From a gamma proteobacterium HTCC2207 (GTDB lineage: Bacteria > Pseudomonadota > Gammaproteobacteria > Pseudomonadales > Porticoccaceae): a stretch of 43,855 bases of DNA. The DNA lies in assembly GCA_905182245.1 (NCBI GenBank), contig CAJJAS010000097.1, positions 1-43,855 on the forward strand, written 5' to 3'. A model generated the notes under the pieces. It was not told where the DNA came from. It saw nothing but the letters and a program-made list of their open reading frames with translations, and ran no database searches. This document shows positions 25,686-35,560 of this stretch, piece after piece. Within the stretch, counting starts at the first letter, position 1; every line of letters starts with the position of its first letter. Made by a program: the position numbers and the translations under genes.

Positions 25686-26861
25686 ATGTTTAAAAAATGG
25701 ACTTTATACTCTTGGATTATTGCCTTTTGTCTGCTGGCAGTGTCTCCAATTCAGGCGCAAAAGTTGGTGCCAGCGCCCCCAGAATTAGCCGCTAAAGCCT
25801 GGATACTCATTGATGCGCAAACCGGCCATGTGCTGGTAGAAAGCAATGCCGATGTGCAACTTCCTCCGGCAAGTCTGGCTAAGATGATGACCACCTACAT
25901 TGTCTCCAATGAAATTGAAGCCGAGCGTCTTGAAGAAACCAGCAAGGTGTTAATTAGTGACAATGCCTGGGAACGTGGCGGCGCAAAAACAGATGGCTCC
26001 ACTATGTTTTTAAGCCCGCGCACCGAGGTCTCTGTACTGGATCTGATGCATGGCGTTATTATTCAATCAGGCAACGATGCTGCCATCGCGCTAGCAGAAC
26101 ATATCAGCGGTAGTGAAATGGCGTTTTCCGACACCATGAATCGTCAGGCGCAGCTACTCGGCATGACCAACACTGTCTATATGAACGCGACCGGCTTGCC
26201 TGCAGAAGGTATGGTTTCTACCGCCCGTGACCTGTCGATTATTGCCCAGTCTATTATTCGCGACCACCCGAAGTATTACAGCATTTACGCGAAAAAATAT
26301 TTTAAGCACAATAATATTAATCAGCCCAATCGCAACCGCCTGCTATGGCGCGATACCAGTGTTGACGGCTTGAAGACTGGCCATACCAATGCCGCAGGCT
26401 ACTGCCTAGTGGCTTCAGCCAAGCGCAGCGGTATGCGTCTAATTTCAGTGGTACTTGGTACCAATGATGACGCCTCCCGTGCTCGAGAATCACAGAAATT
26501 ACTGTCCTATGGCTTTCGTCATTTTGATACCAAAACTATTTATTCAGCGGGTGATCTAATCAAGTCCAATACTAAGGTTTGGTATGGCACTGAAGAATTC
26601 CTAAATTTGGCCATCGCCGATGATGTAACCCTCACTTTCCCCCGAGGATCTCAGAAAAACCTGGCCGCTAATATACTGGTAGATGAGCAGATAGAAGCAC
26701 CGGTTTACACGGGCCAAGAGCTGGGTAGACTGCAGGTGACACTCGAAGGCAAGATGCTGGTGGACTTACCGCTAGTGGCACAGAGCGATATTGCGGAAGC
26801 TGGCTTTATGTCTAGATTCGTTGATTGGATCGTTCTGTTTTTCACCAAAATAATTTCTTAA
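25686..26861 (+). CDS. dacA: D-alanyl-D-alanine carboxypeptidase (PBP5/6)
   Basis: DacA removes the terminal D-Ala of muropeptides. I start at the ATG at 25686 (391 aa); it gives a normal signal peptide (MFKKWTLYSWIIAFCLLAVS, cut after IQA), which the listed GTG start spoils. The active-site motifs are Ser63 in ASLAKMM, SGN in QSGNDAAIAL, and K230-TG in DGLKTGHTN. A PBP5_C domain follows, ending in the amphipathic membrane-binding tail SRFVDWIVLFFTKIIS. Confidence 0.97.
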   Translation: MFKKWTLYSWIIAFCLLAVSPIQAQKLVPAPPELAAKAWILIDAQTGHVLVESNADVQLPPASLAKMMTTYIVSNEIEAERLEETSKVLISDNAWERGGAKTDGSTMFLSPRTEVSVLDLMHGVIIQSGNDAAIALAEHISGSEMAFSDTMNRQAQLLGMTNTVYMNATGLPAEGMVSTARDLSIIAQSIIRDHPKYYSIYAKKYFKHNNINQPNRNRLLWRDTSVDGLKTGHTNAAGYCLVASAKRSGMRLISVVLGTNDDASRARESQKLLSYGFRHFDTKTIYSAGDLIKSNTKVWYGTEEFLNLAIADDVTLTFPRGSQKNLAANILVDEQIEAPVYTGQELGRLQVTLEGKMLVDLPLVAQSDIAEAGFMSRFVDWIVLFFTKIIS

Positions 26862-26878
26862 CAGCTGAGCACTACACT

Positions 26879-27148
26879 GTGAGCGAAGAAGAAGCACCGA
26901 AAATTGAATTTCCCTGTGACTACCCCATCAAGGTTTTGGGTGAGGCACATCCAGACCTTCACACCCATATTTATCAGGTGATCGAAACGCATGCACCGGG
27001 GTTTGACCGCACCAAGATAACGATTCGCGATAGCAGCAAGGGTCGCTGGCAGTCTATGACACTGGTGATTACTGCAACGGGGAAACCCCAGCTGGAAGAC
27101 ATTTTTGCCGAATTAAAAACCAACTCTCGAGTTAAGATGGTGCTTTAA
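26879..27148 (+). CDS. ybeD: DUF493 family protein YbeD
   Basis: YbeD is a small ferredoxin-like alpha/beta protein of unknown biochemical role, found between dacA and lipB in many gammaproteobacteria. The GTG at 26879 (89 aa) clears the end of dacA; the listed TTG start would overlap it by 37 nt. Family features are [40 protein letters not shown] and a terminal RVKMVL. A regulatory (ACT-like) function has been suggested, but nothing here tests it. Confidence 0.93.
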   Translation: MSEEEAPKIEFPCDYPIKVLGEAHPDLHTHIYQVIETHAPGFDRTKITIRDSSKGRWQSMTLVITATGKPQLEDIFAELKTNSRVKMVL

Positions 27149-27150
27149 CC

Positions 27151-27774
27151 ATGATTGTTCGTCAGCTAGGTCTTCAGGAATACAGTGTTACTTTTGATCG
27201 CATGAAAGCTTTCAATGAACAGCGTGATAAAAGTACCGCCGACGAAATTTGGCTCCTAGAACATAAGCCTGTGTTTACTCAGGGTCAGGCCGGCAAAGAA
27301 GAATATATCTTACTGCCAGGCGATATCCCTGTGATTAAAAGTGATCGCGGGGGGCATGTGACCTACCATGGTCCAGGGCAGATAACGGCCTACATACTGA
27401 TTGACCTCAAGCGCTTAAAGATTGGTGTTCGCGATTTGGTTACCCTAATTGAGCAGGCTCTAGTGGACACATTGGCCCATTGGCAAGTCAGTGCCGCACC
27501 CCGCCGCGAAGCTCCCGGCGTATATATCGACAACGGGGATAAAATTGCCTCCCTGGGACTGCGCATTCGTAAAGGTTGCAGTTACCATGGTCTAAACTTT
27601 AATGTCGCTATGGATATGTCACCCTGGCAACGCATTAACCCCTGCGGCCTGAGCGTCTCAATGACCCAGCTAGCAGATCTAGTAGAAAACCCACCCGGTA
27701 TTGACCAGGTGTCTGCCGTTCTGGCCGCTAAACTATGCGCCGGACTTGGCTATATTGACTATGAAACAATTTAG
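27151..27774 (+). CDS. lipB: Octanoyl-[ACP]:protein N-octanoyltransferase
   Basis: LipB moves octanoyl from acyl carrier protein to the lipoyl domains of 2-oxoacid dehydrogenases and GcvH. The 207 aa show [20 protein letters not shown], the conserved Lys in [17 protein letters not shown], and the acyl-thioester Cys in [12 protein letters not shown]. It starts 2 nt after ybeD and precedes lipA by 9 nt. Confidence 0.98.
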   Translation: MIVRQLGLQEYSVTFDRMKAFNEQRDKSTADEIWLLEHKPVFTQGQAGKEEYILLPGDIPVIKSDRGGHVTYHGPGQITAYILIDLKRLKIGVRDLVTLIEQALVDTLAHWQVSAAPRREAPGVYIDNGDKIASLGLRIRKGCSYHGLNFNVAMDMSPWQRINPCGLSVSMTQLADLVENPPGIDQVSAVLAAKLCAGLGYIDYETI

Positions 27775-27783
27775 AGGAAATCT

Positions 27784-28764
27784 ATGACCATCGAAACAGT
27801 AACACCGCCGAAACGCACACGGCGCCTACAGCAGGGCGAAAAGCTACGCAGTGCCGATAAAGTAGAGCGGATTCCGGTCAAGGTTATTCCCACTGTTGAT
27901 GTACTGCGCAAGCCACCGTGGATGCGTGTGCGTTTATCGGCGTCCCCTAAAGTACAGGAAATTAAAGATATTTTGCGCAGCCATAAAATGGCTACTGTCT
28001 GCGAAGAAGCGGCCTGCCCTAATCTTCATGAATGTTTTAGCGGCGGTACAGCGACCTTTATGATTATGGGCGAAATATGTACCAGACGCTGCCCATTTTG
28101 TGACGTTGGCCATGGTAAGCCCAACCCTTTAGATATTAATGAGCCCACCAACTTGGCCAATGCCATCCATGAGATGGGTTTAAAGTACGTCGTAATTACC
28201 TCGGTAGATCGTGACGACCTCCGCGATGGCGGCGCCCAGCACTTTGCCGACTGTATTCGTGAAGCTAGAGTGTTATCACCCAATCTTAAGGTCGAAGTTC
28301 TGGTCCCTGATTTCCGTGGCCGTATGGAACCCGCACTGGATATTTTGACTACCACACCACCCGATGTGTTTAACCACAATATGGAAACTATCTCACGCCT
28401 CTATCGCGAAGCACGTCCTGGCGCTAACTATGAATGGTCGTTAAAACTGCTGAAAGAATACAAGGCGCGCAATCCAGGGGTTAAAACCAAATCTGGACTA
28501 ATGGTAGGCCTGGGTGAAACCAAAGATGAGTTACTGCGCACGCTAGATGACCTGCGCGCCCATGACGTGGACATGCTGACAGTCGGCCAGTATCTGCAGC
28601 CCTCTGCAGCGCACCTAGCTATCGATCGTTTTGTGCACCCAGATGAGTTTGCTGAGTACACTGAATATGCTGAGAGTATTGGCTTTAAACAGGCCGCCTG
28701 CGGGCCCTTAGTACGATCTAGCTATCATGCTGACAAGCAAGAGAAAGGGGAAGATATCACCTAG
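27784..28764 (+). CDS. lipA: Lipoyl synthase
   Basis: LipA is a radical-SAM enzyme that inserts two sulfurs into protein-bound octanoyl. The 326 aa have the auxiliary cluster ligands [12 protein letters not shown] (first Cys ~73), the radical-SAM motif CTRRCPFC (Cys ~99, 103, 106), and the C-terminal Ser ligand in RSSYH. Sequence is intact and standard in length. An upstream ribosome site, GAGGAAA, is well placed. It ends the cell-wall/lipoate cluster. Confidence 0.98.
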   Translation: MTIETVTPPKRTRRLQQGEKLRSADKVERIPVKVIPTVDVLRKPPWMRVRLSASPKVQEIKDILRSHKMATVCEEAACPNLHECFSGGTATFMIMGEICTRRCPFCDVGHGKPNPLDINEPTNLANAIHEMGLKYVVITSVDRDDLRDGGAQHFADCIREARVLSPNLKVEVLVPDFRGRMEPALDILTTTPPDVFNHNMETISRLYREARPGANYEWSLKLLKEYKARNPGVKTKSGLMVGLGETKDELLRTLDDLRAHDVDMLTVGQYLQPSAAHLAIDRFVHPDEFAEYTEYAESIGFKQAACGPLVRSSYHADKQEKGEDIT

Positions 28765-28788
28765 ATGAGTCTGTTAAAAATGCGCGCA

Positions 28789-28816
28789 TAGCCTCAGAAG
28801 CGAGAGCCTGAGGCTA
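28789..28816. terminator. Hairpin after lipA
   Basis: TAGCCTCAG (28789-28797) and CTGAGGCTA (28808-28816) form a perfect 9-bp stem with a 10-nt loop. No T-tract follows on the + strand, so termination would be weak or Rho-assisted. The stem nearly matches the terminator at 10125. Confidence 0.5.
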
Positions 28817-28922
28817 ATCTTGCTAAACAGGCCGACATAGAAATTTTCTGCAGAATGTTGCAAACGAGAGGCATTGCAAAGTAAGAGTCTTACAAAAAAG
28901 GCTAACAGCTTAGTATAAAAGC

Positions 28923-29240
28923 CTAGGGGGCTTTGGGTTTAGCTTTCTCGTCTGTCCAAACTTCGCGTACCGGCTCACCAAAATCATCATAGATAAGTTT
29001 TTTCTTGGGACGCTTGCTGACTTTGACTGGCTTGGGCGGGGTCTTTTTCTTCTTGCGGCTATCCAGAGCTGATACCACATCGTTGATGTAGGTTCTGGTT
29101 TGGCGGGGTTCTCCGCTGACAAAAACCGATCTAGCGCGTGGCTTGTCGGCTGGCTCGCCGGTCTCACCTTGGTTGTGCTGCTTTATTTCGCCGCCACGCT
29201 TAAGAAACTCTTCGGTTTTTTTCCGAAGTTCGTCGCGCAT
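28923..29240 (-). CDS. Hypothetical basic protein with an FLKRGGEI motif
   Basis: I start at the ATG at 29240, which has AAAGG 5-6 nt before it (105 aa); the listed GTG start at 29327 adds 29 residues. The protein starts MRDELRKKTEEFLKRGGEIK and is hydrophilic and Lys/Pro-rich (SRKKKKTPPKPVKVSKRPKK), likely disordered in its second half. The short motif EEFLKRGG-I resembles the end of the RNA-polymerase-binding protein SutA of Pseudomonas and some phage-like proteins; this is one motif only. The basic tail suggests nucleic acid contact, as inference. Convergent to lipA, downstream of dinB on the same strand. Confidence 0.65.
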   Translation of the reverse strand: MRDELRKKTEEFLKRGGEIKQHNQGETGEPADKPRARSVFVSGEPRQTRTYINDVVSALDSRKKKKTPPKPVKVSKRPKKKLIYDDFGEPVREVWTDEKAKPKAP

Positions 29241-29387
29241 TGAGCCTTTGCTAGAACGTACTGTCACGATAAGATTACTTGTCGTTGATTCAATTGAGTA
29301 TTCTATCAAAATAGCCGCCCAATTCACATAGACCCGTCCACTGTTAGCACTTAAAAGTGCATTTAATGCTGTATGGTTTGGTAAAGG

Positions 29388-30449
29388 CTAGTTAAATAGA
29401 TCTAACTGCACAGCACGACCCTCATCTCGGGTATCCACAAAACGAACGCCCATACCCAATAAACGAACGGAACGTCCTCCTCGCTCCCAAGCTTGCAGGC
29501 ATAACTCCTCAAAACTTTCTATTGGCAAACCCTTCACCACCTGCCGCTCTACCGTAGTACTCGTAAAATCACTGAACTTCATTTTAATTAATTGCTTGGT
29601 GACGAGATAATCGCTATCGACACGCCGCAGTCGACTGCGTAATTCCAGCAGAAGATCTGGTATTTTTTTCAGGCAGGCTGCCTGGTCGGCCAAATCATCA
29701 GAATAGGTGCGTTCAACACTTAGTGACTTGCGGCGGCTATTGGCGTTGACCTCACGAATGTCGCGGCCAAAACTTAGGTCATGGAGACGCTTACCAAATA
29801 CACCAAACTTATCCACCAACTGGAGCACTGGCCACTGCTGCAAATCACCGCAGGTTTCAATACCCAGACGCCGCAGTTTTTCATTGGTGACCTTACCCAC
29901 ACCAGAAATACGCTTGACCTTAAGGGTCTCAACAAAGGCATCAATTTCAGGTGGCGTAATTACATACTGGCCATCGGGCTTATTGAGGTCACTGGCCACT
30001 TTGGCAAGAAATTTATTGGGCGCAATTCCCGCCGAGGCAGTCACCCCGATTTCCCGCGCTATCACCTCACGAATCTCTTGGGCAATAAGGGTGGCACTGC
30101 CCTGACATTCCGTGCAATCAGTAACATCCAGATAGGCTTCATCAAGGGACAGTGGTTCGACTTTATCGGTGTATCTATAGAAAATTTGACGGATCTGTTG
30201 AGCGGCTTCGCGGTATTTGGCCATGGTGCCCGGCACAACGACCAGGTCGGGGCAGAGTTTTAGCGCCTGCCCTGTAGGCATAGCAGATCTCACCCCATAT
30301 TCTCTAGCTTTGTAATTACAGGTAGCTACCACACCGCGTCGATCTGACTTCCCCCCTATGGCTATAGGTAAATCTCGCAGAGACGGGTCATCGCGCATTT
30401 CAACTGCGGCATAAAAACAATCACAGTCACAGTGGATTATTTTTCTCAA
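29388..30449 (-). CDS. dinB: DNA polymerase IV
   Basis: Pol IV is a Y-family translesion polymerase. The 353 aa start at a TTG (30449), with AGGAA about 12 nt upstream; no better start exists. The active site shows HCDCDCFYAAVEMRDDP and SLDEAYLDVT with the metal-binding acids. The fingers carry YGVRSAMPTGQALKLCP and the HhH region has VKRISGVGKVTNEKLRRLGI. The tail ends GRAVQLDLF, a QL-D-LF clamp-binding motif. A clean LexA box was not found, only a half-site-like CTGTATTATAG upstream. Confidence 0.97.
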   Translation of the reverse strand: MRKIIHCDCDCFYAAVEMRDDPSLRDLPIAIGGKSDRRGVVATCNYKAREYGVRSAMPTGQALKLCPDLVVVPGTMAKYREAAQQIRQIFYRYTDKVEPLSLDEAYLDVTDCTECQGSATLIAQEIREVIAREIGVTASAGIAPNKFLAKVASDLNKPDGQYVITPPEIDAFVETLKVKRISGVGKVTNEKLRRLGIETCGDLQQWPVLQLVDKFGVFGKRLHDLSFGRDIREVNANSRRKSLSVERTYSDDLADQAACLKKIPDLLLELRSRLRRVDSDYLVTKQLIKMKFSDFTSTTVERQVVKGLPIESFEELCLQAWERGGRSVRLLGMGVRFVDTRDEGRAVQLDLFN

Positions 30450-30547
30450 TCAGACACCAATTCCTGCTAGATCTTACTATTAGGGAAACTTGAATGAGCC
30501 CTATAATACAGTATTAAAGGGTTAATAACTGTTTTTATAACCAGTAG

Positions 30548-30877
30548 TTAGTCAGCGAGGTTATTATTGATTAAGAAGCCCGCCAAACAGGCAAGTCCAA
30601 GCCAAAGAGCAACCCCTGGCGGCGCCACTAATAATAGAAGGCCTATCGCCAATACAATCAACGCTGAAACGAGAGGCAATCTTATTTTTTGGTTATTAGA
30701 CGGCTGTCTGTCATAGGGCATAATCAACTGCACTGTGGGTGCCAGAGTAACAATTAGCAGGCACAACCATTGCAGTTTTCCTGTACTACTATAACCCAAC
30801 GAATAGGCACTAAATAGCAGTACCAGGCCATTTAACAGCTGATGGGCAGCAGGATAAATAACCTTTAATACAGGCAT
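30548..30877 (-). CDS. Small membrane protein at the end of the RND operon
   Basis: The family is not recognised. The 109 aa hold about four hydrophobic stretches (LLNGLVLLFSAYSL, LQWLCLLIVTLAPTVQLIM, PLVSALIVLAIGLLLLVAPP and VALWLGLACLAGFLI). It starts 11 nt after the RND pump gene and reads in the same direction, so it is the third gene of that operon. Any part in efflux is inference. Confidence 0.7.
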   Translation of the reverse strand: MPVLKVIYPAAHQLLNGLVLLFSAYSLGYSSTGKLQWLCLLIVTLAPTVQLIMPYDRQPSNNQKIRLPLVSALIVLAIGLLLLVAPPGVALWLGLACLAGFLINNNLAD

Positions 30878-30888
30878 CTTTTTTGACC

Positions 30889-33800
30889 TTAATCCTCAAA
30901 CCGGTGTTCTGCGACGCGGAACCCAAAACGTTTAGAGATAATCTCTGGCAACAGCAGCATTGCTGGGGTCAGTAATAGGGTTAACACAGTCGAGACTACC
31001 AGACCATTTACAATGGCACTGGCCAGAGGCTGCCACCAGGACGCGACCATACCGCCGACAGTGTAACTACGATTAACCAGATCAATACTCAAACCATTGG
31101 CCAGGGGTAACAGGCCTACAATGGTGGTCACACTGGTCAACATCACCGGCCTAAAGCGAGACTTGGCCGCGCTGTATACTGCATCGGCGGCAGATAATGC
31201 AGGGTTATGGAGGCGTACATAGTTGTAGGTATCAATCAATACGATATTGTTATTAACCACGATACCCGCCAGCGCAACGATGCCCACACCCGTCAGAATG
31301 GTACTAAAGGTGGCCTGTGCTATTAAGAGTCCCAGCAGTACTCCGGCAGTCGACATCACCACAGAGAATAAAATAAGACCGGCCTGATAAAAGCTATTGA
31401 ACTGCATCACCAGCATAATTAGCATGACCGACATGGCCAGAGAAAATGCCGTAGACAAGAAAGCGGCTGCTTTAGCCTGCTCCTCATTCGCACCGCGGAA
31501 GCTAATATTCAACGAGGCATCAAAATCTTGCTGTTCCAGCCATTCAGCAATCTGGCGAGTTTGGTTGTCTGGGAGATAGCCACCTTCCGAGTTGGCTAAA
31601 ATAAACACAGTTTCAACCATATCAAAGCGCTGAATAGCATCGACCCGTGGCTTCGCCACCCGTTCACTAAAGCTACCAATGGGCACTGCACCATTGGGCG
31701 TATTGACCCTTAGACTATCAATCGAGGTCAGCTGTCGATCCTGCTCTGGATAACGCAGCCTGATTTCAATTTCGTCGTCGGCATTATCGGGACGGAACTC
31801 ACCGATCATTACACCACCAGTCACCATCTGAACCATATTGCCAACATCGGCAACATTGACACCCAGCATTGCCGCACGCTCACGATCTACTTCGATTTCC
31901 CACTGAATACCGGCCAGTGGCAATGTATCCTGCAAATCTCTAACACCTTCTACATTATCGCCAACCCACTGCCGAATCTCGGCAGTGGCTCTGTACATAG
32001 CTTGTCGATCCGATGAAGATATTTGAATTTGAATATCCTTGCCTGTGGGTGGCCCAGTCTCCATCTCCATAGCACTGACATAGACACCCGGCAGAACTTT
32101 TGTAAGCTGACGAATCTCTTCGAATATCTCTGCGCTACCGCGGGTACGGTCTTGTCTAGGGTAAAGCTCTACAAGGAATGAACTGATCTCATCACGACTC
32201 ACATCAGAACCATAAATGACCATGCTGCCGCCCTTAGAATAGCCATACAGCTGATTTACGCCATCAACACTGGCCACCACATCCTGTACCTTAAAGGTAA
32301 TATCCCGTTGCTCATCAATTGACAGATTTCCCTGAGCACGCACACCCACCATGCCGTACTGGCTTTCAATCGGGGTAAAAAACTCCTGTCCGGCATTAAA
32401 CTTACCGTACAGATTAAAGATGCCCACAAGTAGAACCATGGCAGTGATTGCCGTTATCACAGGAGACTTGATCACTGGCCGTAAAACCTTCAAATACGCA
32501 TTCTGGAGCGGTTCGAATAATGTGGCCGCAGATTCCTCTGACTGGTGATCTTCAGGCTGTTTCTTTTGTTTGCCGCGGCGACGGCCTAAAACAATGCCCA
32601 AAGTGGGTGCAAAAATAAGCGCATAGGTTAACGACCAGGCCAGTACCGCAAATACGGTAATGGGCAAATAGGACATAAAGTCCCCCGACACTCCGGGCCA
32701 AAACAGCAATGGTAAAAAGGCGGCCAATGTTGTGCCCGTTGAGGCAATAACAGGGATAGCCATGCGCCGTACCGCCACAATATAGGCCTCTCGAGTGGCA
32801 AGGCCGGCAGCTGCTTGAGTATTGGCAAACTCGACCACCACAATGGCGCCATCGATCAGCATACCTAGGGACAGTAACAGGCCGAACATAACCATAAAGT
32901 TGAAACTGTAGCCCATCACATTAATAATAATTAGCGCGCCCAACAGACAAAAGGGAATACCAAAGCCAACCAGCAAGCCCGATTTCACCCCCAGGGTTGC
33001 CACCACTAGGATCAGAACCAGGCACATCGCGGTAATAATATTACCCTGCAGCTCGTTCACCATCTGATTAGTCATTACCGACGCATCAAAGACATAGCCA
33101 ATGGTCATATCAGCACTAAAGTCAGCTCTGTATTGTTCGACAGTTGCTCGAGTGGCATCAACGGTGCTAATTAGGTTGGCATTGAGTCGCTTGCGAACTT
33201 CAATGGCAATAGCTTTCTTACCATTGATAAAACTATAGCCCGTGGCGTCTTTAAAGGTTCTTCTAACCGAAGCAACGTCACCGAGCGTAATAGATCCCTC
33301 AGCATTGGTGCGTACCGGCAGCGCACGAATATCAGCGGCGGTTTCGAGTAATGCGGGAATCTTAATACCGAAGCGACCCTGAGCCGCATCCATCTCACCG
33401 GCGGGAATCAATAAATTATTGACCTTTACGGCGCGAATTAACTCGTCTATCCGCAAACCATACTGCTCGAGCCGAGCCGGATCGACCACAACATCGACAA
33501 CCTCTTCTCGATGCCCAGATATATCTGCCTTGAGTACATCCGGCAACATTTCCAATTCACGCTGAAAGAATTTAGCAGCGGTAAAAAGCTCACGCTCAGA
33601 GACATTGTCGCCGGAGAACGTAATAACAATAGTGGGCTCTGGGCTCGGACTCAGCTCATTAACGATGGGTTCTTTGGTCTCTGAAGGAAACTCCGCTTTG
33701 GCACGATTAACCGCCTCCCGGACCTCGGCGACTATCTCTTTAATATTGTCAGCGACTTCAAATTCCGCTGTCACCACAACCATGCTCTCTTGGGCGGTAG

Positions 33801-34044
33801 ACTTTATCTCTTCTAATCCATCGAGGGTTTTTAGCTCTTTTTCTATTGGCCGCACCAGCAGTCTCGCGCCATCCTCTGGAGAGATACCGTCGTGACGAAC
33901 CATCACCATTACCACGGGCAGGGTGACATTAGGATTAAGCTCTACCGGCATAGACAGCCGAGAGCCCGCACCAGCGACAAGTATCAACAACATTATTGAT
34001 AAGGTCGCTCGGGAATGGTCAATAACGAGATTTAAAAATTTCAT
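30889..34044 (-). CDS. RND-family efflux transporter, inner-membrane pump
   Basis: This 1051-aa proton-driven pump has 12 membrane segments and two large periplasmic loops, in the AcrB/HAE-type layout. The N-terminus is MKFLNLVIDHSRATLSIMLL. TM4 has LSLGMLIDGAIVVVEFANT; it carries one Asp (IDG) where AcrB has DD, as in many less-studied RND pumps. The C-terminal half has LTGVGIVALAGIVVNNNIVL and RFRPVMLTSVTTIVGLLPLA. The substrate is unknown: drugs, lipids or metals are possible. The adaptor gene is 21 nt upstream; no outer-membrane channel gene is nearby, so it probably borrows a TolC. Confidence 0.93.
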   Translation of the reverse strand: MKFLNLVIDHSRATLSIMLLILVAGAGSRLSMPVELNPNVTLPVVMVMVRHDGISPEDGARLLVRPIEKELKTLDGLEEIKSTAQESMVVVTAEFEVADNIKEIVAEVREAVNRAKAEFPSETKEPIVNELSPSPEPTIVITFSGDNVSERELFTAAKFFQRELEMLPDVLKADISGHREEVVDVVVDPARLEQYGLRIDELIRAVKVNNLLIPAGEMDAAQGRFGIKIPALLETAADIRALPVRTNAEGSITLGDVASVRRTFKDATGYSFINGKKAIAIEVRKRLNANLISTVDATRATVEQYRADFSADMTIGYVFDASVMTNQMVNELQGNIITAMCLVLILVVATLGVKSGLLVGFGIPFCLLGALIIINVMGYSFNFMVMFGLLLSLGMLIDGAIVVVEFANTQAAAGLATREAYIVAVRRMAIPVIASTGTTLAAFLPLLFWPGVSGDFMSYLPITVFAVLAWSLTYALIFAPTLGIVLGRRRGKQKKQPEDHQSEESAATLFEPLQNAYLKVLRPVIKSPVITAITAMVLLVGIFNLYGKFNAGQEFFTPIESQYGMVGVRAQGNLSIDEQRDITFKVQDVVASVDGVNQLYGYSKGGSMVIYGSDVSRDEISSFLVELYPRQDRTRGSAEIFEEIRQLTKVLPGVYVSAMEMETGPPTGKDIQIQISSSDRQAMYRATAEIRQWVGDNVEGVRDLQDTLPLAGIQWEIEVDRERAAMLGVNVADVGNMVQMVTGGVMIGEFRPDNADDEIEIRLRYPEQDRQLTSIDSLRVNTPNGAVPIGSFSERVAKPRVDAIQRFDMVETVFILANSEGGYLPDNQTRQIAEWLEQQDFDASLNISFRGANEEQAKAAAFLSTAFSLAMSVMLIMLVMQFNSFYQAGLILFSVVMSTAGVLLGLLIAQATFSTILTGVGIVALAGIVVNNNIVLIDTYNYVRLHNPALSAADAVYSAAKSRFRPVMLTSVTTIVGLLPLANGLSIDLVNRSYTVGGMVASWWQPLASAIVNGLVVSTVLTLLLTPAMLLLPEIISKRFGFRVAEHRFED

Positions 34045-34065
34045 AGGGACGCCAGACTCAGGTTT

Positions 34066-35130
34066 TTACTTTATGCTGCTAACTGGAAAAGAGGGCTCAA
34101 CACGCTCACCATCAATGATGTAATTTTGGCCTACGGTGACCAACACGACCTCTTCTGGCAGGCCTGTCACCCAGACTCCACCTTCCGCTTCTCCAATTGC
34201 AGTAACCACTACAGACGCGACGATCTGATCGGGGCCCAGTACTCTAACGATAGTATTCCCCAAGTCACCCAAAAGAATACTGCTGGCGGGAATCAACTGA
34301 GCCGACACAGGTGCAATCTGAATATCCAGCTGAGCCGAGGCACCTGCTCTTATAGACTGATCAACATTGCTCATTAATGCTTCTAACCTGAATCCCTTGG
34401 TCATGGCATTTGCCTGATGAGCCAGATAGGACACCTTAGCGCCAGAGTAGGTTTCACCGGCAACAACAACCACCGCTTGATCACCCAGTACCAGACGACT
34501 AATTTCTGACTCTGTCACCAGGGCCTCGATCTTTAAGGGGTTGAGCTCAACCACAGTGGCGCAGAGCTGACCGGGCATTATAAAGTCACCCATTTCAACA
34601 GGGCGAGATTCAACAATACCGGCGAATGGCGCCTTTATTTGGAGGTTCTCAACATCGAGTTGTGCACGTTTTAGCTGAGTTCTTGCGGTCGCCAACACAG
34701 CCTTTGCCTTGGAAATAGCTAGTTCAGACTGGTAGCCCACACTCTTTAGCTTTATGGCACCCCGATAAGCAATATTCGCATTATCCAAAGATGCCTGAGC
34801 CTGCGCCAAGCGAAGATGGCGATCTTCGGCATCAATTTGGCAGATACCCTGGCCTTTTTCGACAGAACTACCCTCTTGAACTAGGACAGCAGATATTTTA
34901 CCTGACACCTGAGCCAGCACATTCACCGCTCTGTTGGGTTCTGTTTTAGCGCGCAATGAGAGCGTGCGGCTAAAGAGCTGCTGATTAAAGCTGGCAACCT
35001 GAACTTTGGTGTAGCTCTTAGCTACTTCGGTGACTGGTTCCGCCGAATCTACTGTCTTAAAAATACCACTCGCAAACCAAATGATAATAGCTAAAGCAAA
35101 GAATAGGGCGAAACGAACATTGTTATTCAA
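34066..35130 (-). CDS. RND efflux periplasmic adaptor (membrane fusion protein)
   Basis: The 354-aa adaptor links the RND pump to an outer-membrane channel. It starts at a TTG (35130) with AAGG about 11 nt before it. One N-terminal membrane segment (FALFFALAIIIWFASGIF) is followed by a lipoyl half-motif (VNVLAQVSGKISAVLVQEGS), an alpha-hairpin (LRLAQAQASLDNANIAYRGA), the second lipoyl half (LQIKAPFAGIVESRPVEMGD) and beta-barrel domains. No lipobox. It is the first gene of the adaptor-pump-membrane protein operon. Confidence 0.93.
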   Translation of the reverse strand: MNNNVRFALFFALAIIIWFASGIFKTVDSAEPVTEVAKSYTKVQVASFNQQLFSRTLSLRAKTEPNRAVNVLAQVSGKISAVLVQEGSSVEKGQGICQIDAEDRHLRLAQAQASLDNANIAYRGAIKLKSVGYQSELAISKAKAVLATARTQLKRAQLDVENLQIKAPFAGIVESRPVEMGDFIMPGQLCATVVELNPLKIEALVTESEISRLVLGDQAVVVVAGETYSGAKVSYLAHQANAMTKGFRLEALMSNVDQSIRAGASAQLDIQIAPVSAQLIPASSILLGDLGNTIVRVLGPDQIVASVVVTAIGEAEGGVWVTGLPEEVVLVTVGQNYIIDGERVEPSFPVSSIK

Positions 35131-35560
35131 GGGGGCTTACCTTATATGGGTTAAACGATGGAGCCATTCCATGGTCCGATTTTTTATTGTCTGATTATAC
35201 GGCCAAAGCTAAGCCGGTAGTTTACTTGTTTTTCGGATTATCAAGTTAGTAAAGCAAACAGCTAATGAGACTCGCTAGTACTGAAAAAAGATACCAGGTA
35301 GCCATTTTTACGGCTCATGCATACTTATACCAGTGCCCTATTAGCTATCATTCTAGTCAAGAAATTGTGATCAATCCGGCAAAACATACCCCTAAAACGG
35401 GACCGAGTTTGCATTTTGTACAAGGCAGCTTGCACCCTACCTAAGCTTGACTTCAATATGCCTCGTGAATTTAGGGAAAGGATCAATGTCAGCCGTCAAT
35501 CTAGCGAGTAGTCGACAGGAAGGCTGAAGAATATTGAGTCATACGGAAAGGATAACTCCC
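35131..35560. other. Divergent intergenic region between the RND operon and the CHI-like/TonB gene
   Basis: This gap of 430 nt has no convincing ORF or RNA. On the minus strand TATAAT occurs as the complement of 35194-35199, a candidate -10 for the RND operon without a clear -35. On the + strand TTGACT followed 17 bp later by a poor -10 (TTTAGG) near 35450-35480 could serve the CHI-like gene. Confidence 0.3.

Noticed and set aside
30496-30513. LexA box for dinB
   Set aside because: CTGTATTATAG resembles one half-site, but the second half does not match CTGT-N8-ACAG.
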